Assembly: GCA_023653785.1 (NCBI GenBank)
Contig: JAMKCH010078855.1
Span: 1 to 64,000, forward strand
DNA from: Ophioderma brevispina
Lineage: Eukaryota; Echinodermata; Ophiuroidea; Amphilepidida; Ophiodermatidae
DNA length: 64,000 nucleotides
Direction: 5' to 3'
The position numbers were made by a program, and so were the translations under genes. The notes beneath the pieces were generated by a model. The model was not told where the DNA came from, did not search any database, and saw only the letters and a program-made list of their open reading frames with translations. Below, piece by piece: positions 11,320-22,339 of this stretch; the first letter of the stretch is position 1; the number at the start of each line of letters is the position of its first letter.

Positions 11320-11436
11320 CTATGAATTGTGACCGACACATACAATATACTCACCCGTAAAGATCTCTATGATTTCTTCACTAATTTCAACTTGGGTCAA
11401 CCATTTGCTGACGGTCTCACCTAACTCGTCCGTCAT
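11320..11436 (-). pseudogene. SAM-domain-like first exon carried in element D
   Basis: The ATG at 11436 (minus) opens a 38-residue frame starting MTDELGET and continuing VSKWLTQVEISEEIIEIF, which resembles the first helices of a SAM (sterile alpha motif) domain. SAM domains are protein or RNA interaction modules of about 65 residues. A strong donor-like GTGAGT lies at 11354-11349, so the likely exon is 11355-11436 (27 codons plus one base, phase 1), and reading on merely gives a short tail before TAG. The second half of the domain is absent. It could be the 5' exon of the parental autonomous element or a captured host exon. Transcription is unknown. Confidence 0.5.
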
Positions 11437-11769
11437 GTTGTTCGAAAATAATCACGCGATTTGCGGCGGTTCTGATTGGCTACTAGTTCTCCGAAAAACT
11501 AGAAAAAAGAGTATTTTCTCACTCTTTTAGAGCTAAAAGCCGCTCGATAAGAGTTCAGAGTGGGCTTCACTCCGAAGAAGAGTGGCATTTTGAGCACTCG
11601 GTAACAGAGTGAGCTGGGTTAACCCTCGAGTTAAGGTGTCAGGCTGCATTTCTCGCTCTTTTAGAGCTAAAAGCCACTCGATTAGAGTTAATTTAAAATT
11701 ACTCCGAAATTCAGAGTGATTTTTCACTCTTTCATTTTAAGAGAGTAACTTTGTATTTGTAGGTTTATC

Positions 11770-12225
11770 ACTTTTGATGCTTGCAACCATGCTGTTCGAT
11801 CTTTGGTCTTGTCCCGCATTGACTATGCCAACTATATGGCACAAATGAAATAGATCTCAAAATAAAGCTGCACGATTGGTGTTCACATGCAGTCATGACC
11901 AGAGTTTGTCACAACTTTTGATCACTCTCCACTGGTTGCCTGTTAAGGAATGTATCGGATACAAAATCCTCTTTGTGTGTAAGTCTCTTCATGGACAGGC
12001 TCCGTCATACCTCACTGATGATCTCAATTTGTATAATGTGTTGGACAGTAATTCTTATGGCACTTGGCAAAGATTTGGTGACAGATCATTCAACGTCATT
12101 TGTTGCAGGCTCTGGAACAAGATGCTGTATGTCCTGTTGTATTACAATTTTTGTATTTTAAAGTGTTTGTTGTAAGGCACTGTGTTCTCCGTAGAGCACC
12201 ATATAAAGGCATGTTATTTATTACT
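11770..12225 (+). pseudogene. CR1/L2-like LINE reverse transcriptase tail, decayed
   Basis: A frame near 11776 reads DACNHAVRSLVLSRIDYANY, then breaks with stops. A shifted frame at 11876-12175 continues LITLHWLPVKECIGYKILF, then KSLHGQAPSYLTDDL and RSFNVICCRLWNKM. These match the order of the conserved C-terminal blocks of CR1/L2/Jockey-type reverse transcriptases (LVLSRLDYCN, LHWLPVKERIxYKIL, LHGxAPxYL, RSFSVxxPRLWNxLP). The domain is 5' truncated and frameshifted, so it is not functional. The 3' tail GGCACTGTGTTCTCCGTAGAGCACCATATAAAGGC is typical of such LINEs. Confidence 0.85.
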
Positions 12226-12244
12226 TAGGATTATTTTGTCAATG

Positions 12245-12640
12245 GACCATTTCATATCTTCACAAGATGACTTCATCAGTGGGTGACATTGACCCAAGAT
12301 GACTTCATCAATAGGCGATATCTACCCAAGGTGGCATCATCAGTGGGTAATATCTACCCAAGATGACTTCAATATCTACCCAAGATGACTTCATCAATGG
12401 GTGCCATCTACCAAAGATGACTTTATCAATGGGTTACATCCACCCAAGATGACTTCATCAATAAGCAACATCTACCAAGATGACTTTATCAATGGGTGCC
12501 ATCTACCAAAGATAACTTTATCAATGGGTGATATCCACCCAAGATGACTTCATCATCAGGCGCCATCTACCAAAGATGACTTTGATCAATGGGTGACATC
12601 TACCAAGATGACTTCATCAATGGGTGAACAAAATTGTTGG
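12245..12640. repeat. 32-33 bp minisatellite
   Basis: About eleven units of consensus CTACCCAAGATGACTTCATC plus AATGGGTGACAT, with unit length changes and substitutions. It follows directly after the LINE 3' end, which may have seeded the expansion. Confidence 0.9.
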
Positions 12641-14702
12641 ACCCATCCAGCATTTTTATTATTTTGTTGATTATATTTCCATGTGTTTTAGCTGGATGCA
12701 TCAAGGCATACTCATTTTAAGTGTCTAAACTTGTAGAACAAGTGTCATGAGTGCAAAGTCACACTCAAATGGAAATCTGTTTCATATGCTATAAAATCTC
12801 AACTGTTTGGGGATGGGGATAATTTGGTGAAACAAGGTTTTGCAAAACAAAATGCCACCATAGGAACAATCTTACTATAGAGGATAATGGATCTGTGGGT
12901 ATCTAGCTTGTCTGTTGAAATGACAGTAATATTTCAGAATAATTTGTAAATGCTTTTAACGTAATTGTTACAGAATTTATTGAAATGTTATACAATTTTG
13001 TTATTATCTTTGCTCAATTGTTAAAAGGAAATGTCCCAGGATAGCAGAGGAAGATGATTTAATCATGAAGAAATCAATTTCATTGCTAAAAAATACTAAT
13101 TTTGTTCTTGAATTAGGCTTACTGCAGTAAACGATAACACTATGATATAACTTCTGTCAGACAAAATATTTGTAGCCTTCTGTAGCAAAATGTGTTATTT
13201 CCTCTCCAACATTTTATCTGTATTGTTTTGATGGAATCTTTATCTTTAGTTGTTGTTTAGTCAACACTTTTGAGGTAATTTTTCACTAGTAGATAAGATT
13301 TTCTAATATTTTGAATATAATTATGTGGGTGGGGTTGTCATTGGTTAGGCCAAAAAAAACCAAGTTTGTCTCAGAAAGAATGTGAAAAGTGCAAATGCAA
13401 AATGCGTTATTTTTTTTTCAAGTGAATTCAAACTTAAAAAAACAGCTAATGCGCTAAAAGACTAATTTTAAACAAAATGCACGCTGTCTTTTGAGACAAA
13501 CTTTTTCTCTTTGCCTTATCAGATATTATATTAGGGATGCACTATTAGATATCTGTGTCATGGTATTTTTTGAGAAAAAAAAATCTCCCAAAAAGATGCA
13601 CCCCACCCCAAGTAAAAAGATAACTTGCACCCAACACTACCCTGTGCCTACTTTGAAGTACGGAATAATTACACAGGAACATTAATAATTTTTAAAAGGA
13701 AATATGTCATGATTCTGAATATTGGAAAATGGTAGGATGGGAAGCTTAAGTACGGTAGATCATATAAATTCAAAATAAGTTGAAAAGTGTCCACATTTGT
13801 TGAGTATTTTTGCCCTTTTACTTTTCCGCCCAATAGCTTACTCGAAACGCTTCCGACAAATCAACATCGCAGGCAAAATGGTGACGTCAAGTGATGCCAT
13901 CCATAATTACGTCGTTGTGACCATCAAGCGGCAGGTTGTTGCCACTTCAAAATACTTAACACAAGCAGCGAAATGAACAACATATGGTTCATTCTGTAAC
14001 TTTTTTTCTAATTTTATTATGACTTTCATTAATCCATCAATATGCAGTGTCATCAATAACAATTCGATTCAACACAATGTTTGGTCATCACTTTGACCAG
14101 TCCCGAGGAGAGGAGAGAAAAATTGGGCGTTTTGATCAATGAAGCCGTGGGAAAAATCCGCCCGTTTTTTCGTATGTCAAAAAAAAAGCAAAAAATAAAA
14201 TGGCCTCTATTTTGTTAATTTGCCATCAAATTGTATTATTTTTTGGGAATTTGTGATGTAGTGTATGTCATATATTTATGAATGTAAGTCAAACTGAGCT
14301 TGACAAAAATCTTGACATATTTCCTTAAGTTTCATGCATAATGAGGCATAAGTGCACTGCAACTAAACATGGCAATGGGAATGCACACATAGTCACTCTT
14401 TGGACAAGACAGTGTAAAATTTAAGTAGTTCACTTTTGTTAAAAAAACCTAGCAAAGGCAGCAAATAAAATATTCATCCAACCCAAACTTCTATGCCGGG
14501 TTCTATGCCCCCACCCCTTTTATATCTAATGGCGATTCCCTTAGAAAATATTGTGAGACAAGTGTTGATGTGTGTGAAGCTTGTATGGATTGGTTTACTT
14601 ATGATAATGGGGGAATCAGCAGTCTTTTAATTAAATAATTGAAATAGGAAATATATTCAGAGATGTAAACTAATCAAAACTAAAAAATAAGATTGAAAAT
14701 AA
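12641..14702. other. No supported gene; AT-rich, one possible small promoter patch
   Basis: Mostly AT-rich sequence. A block at about 13330-13500 is loosely similar to 56220-56470 (AACAAGTTTG, ATGTGAAAAatGcA, TGCGCTAAAAGA), suggesting an old repeat. At 13840-13980 composition becomes more balanced and includes a palindromic CRE, TGACGTCA, at 13882-13889. This overlaps the start of a 32-codon frame beginning ATGGTGACG at 13878. I recognise no protein there. Confidence 0.4.
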
Positions 14703-14843
14703 GAGGTAGGATTTGTTTTGCCTCTCTGTATAATGTTAGAAGGGAAGTCTAATATTCTTATTGTAGTTTCGTAGTCCAATGTGGCCATCCAATTAGACGT
14801 GATATTAGATAGGCAAAACAGCAAATCCTGTCTTTTTAACCTC
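14703..14843. mobile_element. Small MITE-like inverted repeat
   Basis: GAGGTAGGATTTGTTTTGCC at the left pairs imperfectly with the right end, whose complement reads GACAGGATTTGCTGTTTTGC. The length is 141 bp. No target duplication could be confirmed, so the exact ends are approximate. Confidence 0.5.
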
Positions 14844-14858
14844 TAAGTATAGTTGACC

Positions 14859-15189
14859 CCTCGGGGGGTTACTCACCTTGAAAGGTGGTATGGGTATGTG
14901 CGCCCATGAGACTCTCATTTTCAGGCTGATTTTCAGTTCCACAGACCCCCATTTTAAGCCATTTTAAAGTTCCAGAGACCCCACCTTAAGTTTTATGTAA
15001 GAATCTATTTGTTCAAATACCTCAAAATTTGATGAAAATCAAGCTCAACCCCTTATTTCTGACACAAAATTACCCAAATTCAGTTCCAGAGACTGAAATT
15101 TTACATCCCAAAATCAGTTCCACAGCCCCGTGTTTAAAAATCTGGGTGGCACATTGCTACCCAAAATATGCTTGAGTACCCTCCCCGGG
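14859..15189. mobile_element. CCCGGGG-ended MITE with 8-bp target duplication
   Basis: A 331-bp element flanked by a perfect direct repeat AGTTGACC (14851-14858 and 15190-15197). The left end CCTCGGGGGGTTACTC pairs with the right end (complement CCCGGGGAGGGTACTC). The internal TTCCA(C/G)AGACCCC repeats are diverged tandem motifs. The minus-strand frame at 15134-15334 overlaps its right end and is not coding. Its ends resemble the larger element at 963-2196, suggesting one superfamily. Confidence 0.8.
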
Positions 15190-15724
15190 AGTTGACCACA
15201 TCAGCTGTCCAGCAATTCCTGGAAGGATTATGGCCAAATAAACTAATCCTGTAAAATTCTATGAACTCGGTAGATAAATCATACATGGTACAACTGGGAA
15301 ATGCATCTACCTCAGCTCTCACATCCATCACCAAATTCCCTGTGTCCCTATGGCTCCTATAGTTTATCTGTTATAAACATTCAGCACACAGAAAGAAATC
15401 TAGTTCCAGCAGTGAGTTGCTACAATCGAGAAGTGTGTTTCTCAACGTGTGTGGAATTTTTTAGTGTTTTGGTGTAGATCGAAAATCCTGTGTCTGTGAT
15501 ATGTATATTGTTGTGTGGAATATGACTGACAGTATAGCAGAATATATGAATGTGTACATTGTATGATAAGGATGAGGAAAGCATGAGTTAAGACTCAATT
15601 AACCATTAATGTATCCAAAATAATTTCATCCTTGTGTATAGCAACCATCCTCTTTCATTCTTATCCGTTCCAAAAAGAATCTATAACAGAAAATATTGAT
15701 GAAAACAGTTGTGAAATTGGAATT

Positions 15725-15953
15725 TTAATCCCCTGGGCACTAATTGCCTATCTATCGGCATCTAAGTACTATTTTGATTGGTTACTTGGAAGGTAATATC
15801 ATGTAATGCACAAATATTGCCACTGGTTTATACTGTACACAGAGATATGGAAGCACTATTTTGATTGGTTTCTCAGAGGGGTATCGTATGTTGTGTCCTG
15901 TATTGAGCCAATCAGACAGATTGTATCATAGGAGGTAGTGCTCAAGGGGTTAA
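15725..15953 (+). mobile_element. MITE family E copy 1 (TTAATCCCCTGGGCACTA ends)
   Basis: TTAA lies at both edges. The left end TTAATCCCCTGGGCACTA pairs with the right end (complement TTAACCCCTTGAGCACTA). A second copy is at 28908-29143, sharing GATTGGTTA.TTGGAAGGTAATATCATGTAA, ACACAGAGATAT and TGTTGTGTCCTGTA. No coding capacity. Confidence 0.85.
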
Positions 15954-16687
15954 AATCACCATAACTTTGCGTCTGTGAATGATGAAGCTATGCAGAATAT
16001 GTTTCAGTGCCAGTCCAAAGTGAATCTGGGTTGTCTGGTTTTGCAGGAACACATTTTCTTTTTGACTACCCATATTCATTCCCAGATCCCCATGCTATTG
16101 TACAGTGAAGCTTTGACAACTTGGAACTTTTCACAATGCATGCTCCAAGGTGAAGTCATAGAGTGGCATACTGACTAGGGGCAGGAAAAGTTCCCCTGAC
16201 TCAAAATATCAGGACAAAGATGTATACAAGAAGTTTTCACCTTGCCCCTATTGAAGTAAGCAATACTGTGAGGCTCCCAATGTTCTTATGTATTTTTTTA
16301 AACAATTTCATTGCAAATGTACAGAAACATGCTAAATACAGATTCCTTGTGATCAATTCCCAGATTGAGTAAAGGATGTTATTTTTTACTTACAAATTTT
16401 TAGTGACATTTCCCTACCAATCTGGTATAGCTTTCTCAGACTTAACTAGTGTACATTCTTATATGCATTGCTTTATAATAAGGCGGTAGTGGGTATAGTA
16501 TGAGAATAGCTGCGAGAAATCAGCGACTATAAGGATACTTGACCAATTGTTACTAATGAACACTTGGGAAAACATGGAGGGATTGTACAAGGTCTTAGTT
16601 TTCTGATTTTCTCAGTCAAGAATTTACAGGCAGTCCTAACTGTCTGTAGCTTGGTTGGGACCAGGATTTTACTTTGTCTCCTTGTAG
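15954..16687. other. No gene seen
   Basis: Short frames at 15975-16178 (67 codons) and around 16527-16797 show no recognisable motif, and the latter runs into the hAT-like MITE. No paired termini before 16688. Confidence 0.45.
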
Positions 16688-16918
16688 CAGGGTCGTACAC
16701 AGGATTTATTGGGGGTTGCAAGACTTCGAAAAAGTGGACTTTTGGTAAATGTGGACCTACCCCTCCCCGCCCCCACAAAAAATGGTCCATTTTTTGACTT
16801 TTTTTAACATCTCATCAACATAAAGTGGACTTTCTTGTCTAAATTTCTCTAAATTTTGGGCCTTTTTATAAAAAAAACAACCGTTTGTGCATGGAATTTC
16901 CCCCTGTGTACGGGCCTG
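16688..16918. mobile_element. hAT-like MITE
   Basis: A 231-bp element starting CAGGGTCGTACACAGGATTT and ending CCCCCTGTGTACGGGCCTG. The termini are inverted over about 18 bp (CAGGGTCGTACACAGG against CAGGCCCGTACACAGG). It is flanked by CCTTGTAG (16680-16687) and TCTTGTAG (16919-16926), an 8-bp duplication with one mismatch. This fits a hAT insertion. Confidence 0.8.
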
Positions 16919-17212
16919 TCTTGTAGAGTATGTTTACACTTTAATTGGGACCATGCAGCTGACAGAGCATTCTGGAATGTTTTGATTTTTGGTCGCATTT
17001 CAAAGATTCAAGTCAAGACATCCTTTAGATTCTTTGAAATATGACCAAGTTGACAATTTCAAAGGGCTTTGATAAAGCATTCTGTACATAACTGGGACCT
17101 CCTCCTTGTCCTAAATATAGATTTGATTTTGCCAGAAATGTTCCTCCGTGTTCCATTATGGGATGGTCACAGACTCGTCCAAGCGTGTTTCATTATGTGA
17201 ACTTTTTACTAG

Positions 17213-17518
17213 AGAAAATTGCCTGTCCAATACGGTAGACGGACATGTCTTGAGACAGATACAGGAATGCAAACCTGCTGTGGAAGTATCTCAATGGTTG
17301 AGGTAAACACTAGACAAGAAATAAATGCACTTTGAAAGCATGAGTTGAAGTATCTGTCCTAGGTGTAAGCATCCTTGAGTCTCTCCATCCCATTTGTGCA
17401 CAATTTAATGCTTAAAACACATTGGACTTGGTCAAAGATGTTTCCAATCCATCAATTTTTCACTGTGACCAAGAAATATTTAAGGAAAACTTTTGACCTA
17501 TCAATGAAAGACATTGGA
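17213..17518 (+). repeat. Repeat K copy 1
   Basis: A block of about 306 bp that is highly similar (by eye roughly 88-90%) to 37171-37475. Both begin AGAAAATTGCCTGTCCAATA and end GACATTGGA. I found no terminal inverted repeat. The minus-strand frame of the other copy (37065-37412) is interrupted here, so conserved coding is not supported. Its nature is unknown; it could be a fragment of a larger element. Confidence 0.75.
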
Positions 17519-17641
17519 ATGAAATGCAAAAAATGATGGTATAATAAACTCAGAGGGACTAAAAGTTCTATGTACTTTTTTGTGTGATTAACTACATTTT
17601 CAGAATTCAAGAACAGCTCATTAAGTTAAACATTTTCTGAA

Positions 17642-18774
17642 GGGTGCTGTGCCGAAATACCGGGCTATGCCGAAACGCCCGGTCTTTTGGCAGATGACCC
17701 TGCCATTCGGCAGGGGTATCTGCCGAAATGCCCGGTGTTTCGGCAATTATTCATGCTGAAAATGCGGGCTACGTCATTACCCTGCCGAACGGCAGGGTTA
17801 CTTGCCGAAACAATGGGTTATCCCAGTAGTTCGGCACAGAGGGATCCTTATTACAGCGTGCGGTTGTTGGATCTAACTAAGTTCTTATGTCAATTGGATG
17901 TACGGACACAGGATGACACGAAATAAGTGTTCAGTTGACTCAGCTTGTACGATAGGCTAAGATTAGCTTTAAACTAATAATTTTAGGGCCCGTTCATTAT
18001 TTTACAAGGGGGGCGCCGGAGAAATTGAAAGATGTGTTTGGATAATTGCATAACCCCAATGTAAAGTTACATAGGCCATATTGCATAGAACCCATACACT
18101 CTGCCATACACCCATCCCACACAAACAATTAGGTACATCATATGATTTACTGCTGATATGCAGATAGGTGCTTGGTTTACTGAATAATAAATTTAACATG
18201 ACCCCCCCCATCAGAAAAAAAAATAAAATCACATAACCCCTATTTGTCAAGTAGAAAATCACATAGGTCTAATCCCAATGTTTATACTCACCGGACCCTA
18301 ATAACCAAACCCTAACCTAATTCATAATACCCTAATCTTAACCCTAGGTCCTATAGGCCCTATAACCCTAACCCTAAACCTAACCCATGTTGCAACCGGC
18401 CTAATAGCCCTCCTAACTTGATCAATAAAGGGGACCTTTACAATGGGAGCCATATGTATCAATTCATATAACGTATACATTGTTTCCGAATTCGGCTACC
18501 TTGCTAAATGAACGCGGGAATTCTTCTTCATGGGGTCTATGTGGGTGCTTTTGGCGTTACAAGATCGTATTTACGTCTACTATTACATGCGCTTGTTCCT
18601 AAATGCCAAAAGCCTTATTTTTAATGAGTTTCATTGTAGAATTGTCCATAAAATCACGAAAAATGCATAAACACGTGCTCTACACATCAACAGCACGTTA
18701 TTTTCCACTTCCCTTCTCCTATGCCGAATGCATCGGTACTTCGGCAGTTCTGAGAGGAGGGAACTTCGGCACCC
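17642..18774. mobile_element. Putative element with clustered TGCCGAA boxes at both ends
   Basis: The heptamer TGCCGAA / TTCGGCA occurs eight times in 17650-17836 and three times in 18722-18771, in both orientations. The outermost ends are inverted: GGGTGCTGTGCCGAA at the left and TTCGGCACCC at the right. Two blocks form short palindromes (CCCTGCC-ATT-CGGCAGGG-like at 17698-17716 and ACCCTGCCGAACGGCAGGGT at 17779-17798). Subterminal arrays of one motif are typical of transposase binding sites. No target duplication is visible, so this call is partly inference. Confidence 0.5.
18290..18400. repeat. Degenerate telomere-like CCCTAA repeats
   Basis: CCCTAA-related hexamers recur in irregular spacing, the best run being CCCTATAACCCTAACCCTAA. 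This is the complement of the TTAGGG animal telomere repeat. It is short and degenerate, lying inside the TGCCGAA-box element, so it is an interstitial relic or chance expansion, not a chromosome end. Confidence 0.5.
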
Positions 18775-18859
18775 ATGTGTTTGGGCACAACAAGGGTGTT
18801 AGAAAGATTAGTCATTTTAGATTAGTGCTAATTTGGTTGAAAGGCTGTATCATTCTAAG

Positions 18860-19228
18860 TTAAAGAGACATGAGGAGATTTCCAGAAAGAGGCGCCCCCA
18901 ATTTTTCTCAAACCTAGGTTTTTTACATATTTGGAATGCTTATCAATGTATTAGATCACACCTGAAGTGAATAAGCCGAATACGCTGTCTTTATGTAATA
19001 AGATGATGATTTAGTAGTTTCTGCCGTGCACGACAGAAAGTCAAAGCATGGTCTTCTATGGGGGAACGATTACGATAGCAGGCAAGTTCAAAACAAGGTT
19101 TGGGGCTGCGGTTTTCTTTTGCACTTGTTTGTCCAATAAACCTTCCAAGCGTTTCTCGTAGGTGGTCTACACCCGATCCATGAAATGTGAGAGAAAATCA
19201 GATCCTAAAAAATCTCCTGTCACTTTAA
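18860..19228 (+). mobile_element. MITE family B copy 2
   Basis: TTAAAGAGACATGAGGAGAT at the left and the complement of CGGTTAAAGTGACAGGAGAT at the right, with TTAA at 18860 and 19225. Same orientation as the copy at 6883. The central palindrome reads GCCGTGCACGACAG with one change. No coding. Confidence 0.85.
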
Positions 19229-19600
19229 CCGTGTCTTTGTACGTTCTTGAAATAAGGATTTGTATTAAATTTTAGTTTTAATTTTTGGTGTTTTTTAACA
19301 TTTATTGCCCCTGGTCTATACAAATATACACAGTTTTTTGCTGTGCAGAACCAGGGGCATTTTGACTTTTCGAGCAGGGGTAATTTGCCCCTTGCCCCTG
19401 CTTATTTCAAGCCTTGGTCTTGTCACTGGAGGTTGCATGCATTTTTTTTGCCCATGATTATACTTGGCAAAAAAAATATATAATCTGTACAGAAATTTAA
19501 AAGTAATTACTCTTTGGCCATTTTATGCCAAATGTAGCCCACTCTTACAAAAACCAAGAACAAAAGAAAAATATGAGAACCTTTACTGATACTTGTGATT
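19229..19600. other. No gene seen; possible old repeat fragment
   Basis: Contains an inverted pair GCCCCTGGTCTATACAA / CAGAACCAGGGGCA at about 19307-19360 and a GGGGCA/TGCCCC-rich patch (19340-19400), reminiscent of decayed hAT ends. Boundaries could not be fixed. Confidence 0.35.
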
Positions 19601-19948
19601 TTAAAGGTGCAACAAGAGATTTCACATTATCAGGTGTCCCCTAAAAAATAAAGGTACTGATTTGTGCCCTGATGTAAAGCTTTTTCCATCAAAATAATCC
19701 CCATTTGAAAGGATTAAGCTGAAATGGTTTCCTTTCATACAAATTGTGGAAATTTCCAATTTTGTACAATTGAGCTATGTTTTTATATTGAAATAATAAG
19801 CAAATCAAATTCAACACCTTTTTTCTATCTTTTAGGACATTTCTGTACCAAAACAAGGTTAAGAAATCTATGGATTGCGTGTCCAATTTATGATTACTAT
19901 TATGATAATATTGGGTGACAAAAACTGCCTTTTTGCAAGCACCTTTAA
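19601..19948. mobile_element. MITE with TTAAAGGTGC ends (family O)
   Basis: TTAAAGGTGCAACAAGAGAT at the left, and TTAAAGGTGCTTGCAAAAAG as the complement of the right end, with TTAA at 19601-19604 and 19945-19948. The termini match family A for ten bases but the body is unrelated, so it is a separate family using similar transposase recognition. The 108-codon minus-strand frame at 19689-20015 crosses its edge and is not supported. Confidence 0.7.
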
Positions 19949-20576
19949 TCACCCTACCATTCTGAGTAATGACCAATAGTTCCCCATGTGCACATGGTTG
20001 AATAGGGATTATCATAATTGGAGTCTTTGCATGGGTCTAGAGTCTCCTAACAGCATCAGTTTCAAGCAACGTTGAGGGGTGAGGGGAGGGAGGGGTGTTT
20101 GGGAGGTGCAATGGTCTAGAAATGCCAACATCATTCTTGAATGTTTGGCGATTATGTGATTCATTGTACCTTGTTGCCTTCAGATGCTCCACTTCTCTCA
20201 GATTTCAATTAAGAAATAAAGTTAAGATGTCATGTTATGGCAAGAATAATGTTTCCAAGGCAAGAAAACTGATTATTGGCGAGGTGAGCTTGAAACAGCA
20301 TTATTCAAAGTTTTTTACTGTCGATGACACATTATTCGGCAGAAACATGAACATCCACTCCTTTATTTTTTCTAATTCTTTACCCAAATAAAATAATATA
20401 CTAACCAAAAATCTGGCATCTTCTTACTAAAAACGGAACAGTTCTTACTCTTGTACAGCACGCGAGGCCCTGCCTTCCTCTGGTAATGTTGCGAGTGTGC
20501 CAAGACTGGTGGTGACACGCGCCAAAAAGATGTGTGCTTTTGTATGGTGACATTAGGGTGTAATTGTGTACCCATT

Positions 20577-20730
20577 ATTGTATAAAATTGGATTGATTGA
20601 GTCCCATATTTGTTGGTCGAGGTAATGAGTTTGCAAAATATTGGTGTGTCGAGACGCCGTAGAGCCCAATATTTTTAAAACTCATAGCGAGACCATAAAA
20701 TTTGGCTAAATCATCCAATTTTATCAATTA
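20577..20730. repeat. Imperfect 150-bp hairpin
   Basis: The left arm (20577-20644, TATAAAATTGGATTGATT ... GCAAAATATTGG) pairs imperfectly with the right arm (20666-20730, CCAATATTTTTAAAACTC ... CATCCAATTTTAT). No target duplication was identified. It is probably a foldback MITE relic. Confidence 0.6.
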
Positions 20731-21471
20731 TGTTTTTGGATCCAATATTTTCCCACACTTGGATTCATACCAACATAATAATGTAGAATAATGGGCAGTA
20801 AACTAACCAATCAAAGAGAATGCTTTTGAATAATGGGCAGTAAAGGTAATAGAATAAATATTAGATTCTGTCTGATCAGCCCATCCTGCAACAAAAATAT
20901 TGGTGTGTTTGTGCTTATTTTGTTTTTATCATGGATGTACTGAGAGCTTTCAAAGGGGCAGTATGAGATTTTCAGTATATTAGGGAGCAGTCTTTATTTA
21001 TGCCAAGGGCAGTGGAGGAAATAGCCTTTTTTGGGCAAAAAAATCGTGTTCCTCTTTGCTTCCATACAAAAGTTTTTGCATTCCCCATAATGTTATGAAA
21101 TTTATACATTTAAATTAATGTTCTCCCTCTCTCCTCTACTTTTCATATTCCCCTGCCAGATTACATTTTTTTGTATTACCCCTCAAATCCTCCATTCCTT
21201 CTCTCGGTATAAATAATGATCCCTCCTTAGGACCCTATCATCCTTTGCAGCATGTGATATTAACCTAGGCTTCTGCAAAGCATTTGCCTCACCCATCATA
21301 TCAACACGGTTTTCAACTGACAAATCCGGTTAAAAGTATGAATTTAGGCACATTACTTGTAGGCAATCTCAGGATGAGGGTGCTGTTGCTGTTTTCTGAG
21401 AAGGCCAAGCAATGTTGGCCAAGAAATGATACATTTAGCTGCATTTTGACATTGCTATTGATCATGAAACC
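20731..21471. other. No gene seen; short local repeat
   Basis: AT-rich. A short direct repeat AATAATGGGCAGTAAA occurs at about 20788 and 20828. No coding motif in the frame at 21284-21475. Confidence 0.4.
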
Positions 21472-21809
21472 TTAAAGGTTCTTGATCCGATTTATGTCTA
21501 TTGTGTTCTCTACTTGATATGAGAGCTTTGCACTTGCACATATGCCTTATCAAGTACCGTGGGAATCTTGCGGTTTTGATGGTAGAAGCAATAATGCATA
21601 TTGCAAAGCCCTATTCAATACTGTGCTAATATTGATAGTTAACCATTAAAACAGTATTTTTTTGTTTATATCTTGGGCATGAAATGAATTGAGAGCTCAA
21701 ATTTCAGGACGACAATGAGAAAAATACGGCCTTTCATCTGACATAAAAATCGATACTACTTCCGGGTAAATTGGGGGTTCCTAAAGACGATCGGAACATG
21801 CACCTTTAA
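21472..21809 (+). mobile_element. MITE family A copy 3
   Basis: TTAAAGGTTCTTGATCCGAT at the left and the complement TTAAAGGTGCATGTTCCGAT at the right, flanked by TTAA (21472, 21806). Same body as the copies at 8318 and 9791, with small deletions. No coding. Confidence 0.9.
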
Positions 21810-22339
21810 AAGAAAATGCTAAAAAAATTATATTTTATAAAACAATTTTTCTCATTCCAAAACCTTTGTTTCTCATTTTATCATATGAGTTACAGTAAAT
21901 TATAAGCGAGGTCTTGCATGGACCATGGGAGCAAATGACTTTTTGATCCCCCACCAACTTCTGTTGGCAAAGGGGGACTATAAAAATGCTAGGCATGCGT
22001 GCGTGTGTGTGAGTGTGTCCCACGCGATATCTTTGGATCTAAGCAAGCGTGGGTGTCCATATTCACAACATAAATGCATCTCATGTAGGCGATGGCTCCG
22101 ATCCAAAGTGGGTCATGTGTCATGGTCAAAAGTCAAATACGGTCAAAAATAGGGTTAAATTGCTATAAACCTTGTCAACACAATATCTTTTGAACTAAGC
22201 AAGTATGGGTGTCCATCTTCGCACCATAGATGTCTCCCAAGTAGTCAGTGGAAGATTAATAAATATCCAGTCAGTGGAAGAGTTCAGAGATGGGTCATTT
22301 GGCATGGGTCAAATACGGTCAAAAATGGGAAAATTGCTA

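Larger units (their letters stand above)
10644..11749. mobile_element. Element D copy 1: inverted-repeat element with AGAGTGA boxes
   Basis: About 1.1 kb. The ends are GTACTCTCTTAAATGAAACA and the reverse complement GTTACTCTCTTAAAATGAAA. Each terminal region of about 200 bp is filled with ACTCTTTTAGAGT / GAGTGAAAAATCACTC motifs in both orientations, so each end can fold on itself. A second copy lies inverted at 62487-63409. The interior carries a 39-codon minus-strand frame (11320-11436) resembling the start of a SAM domain, and a nested hairpin (10954-11109). No clear target duplication was found, so the superfamily is unknown. Confidence 0.8.

Noticed and set aside
18290..18400. A chromosome end
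   Set aside because: The CCCTAA repeats are few, irregular and flanked by ordinary sequence on both sides.
19689..20015. 108-codon minus-strand frame
   Set aside because: It crosses the edge of a TTAA MITE, has no recognised motif, and overlaps an opposing frame of similar length.
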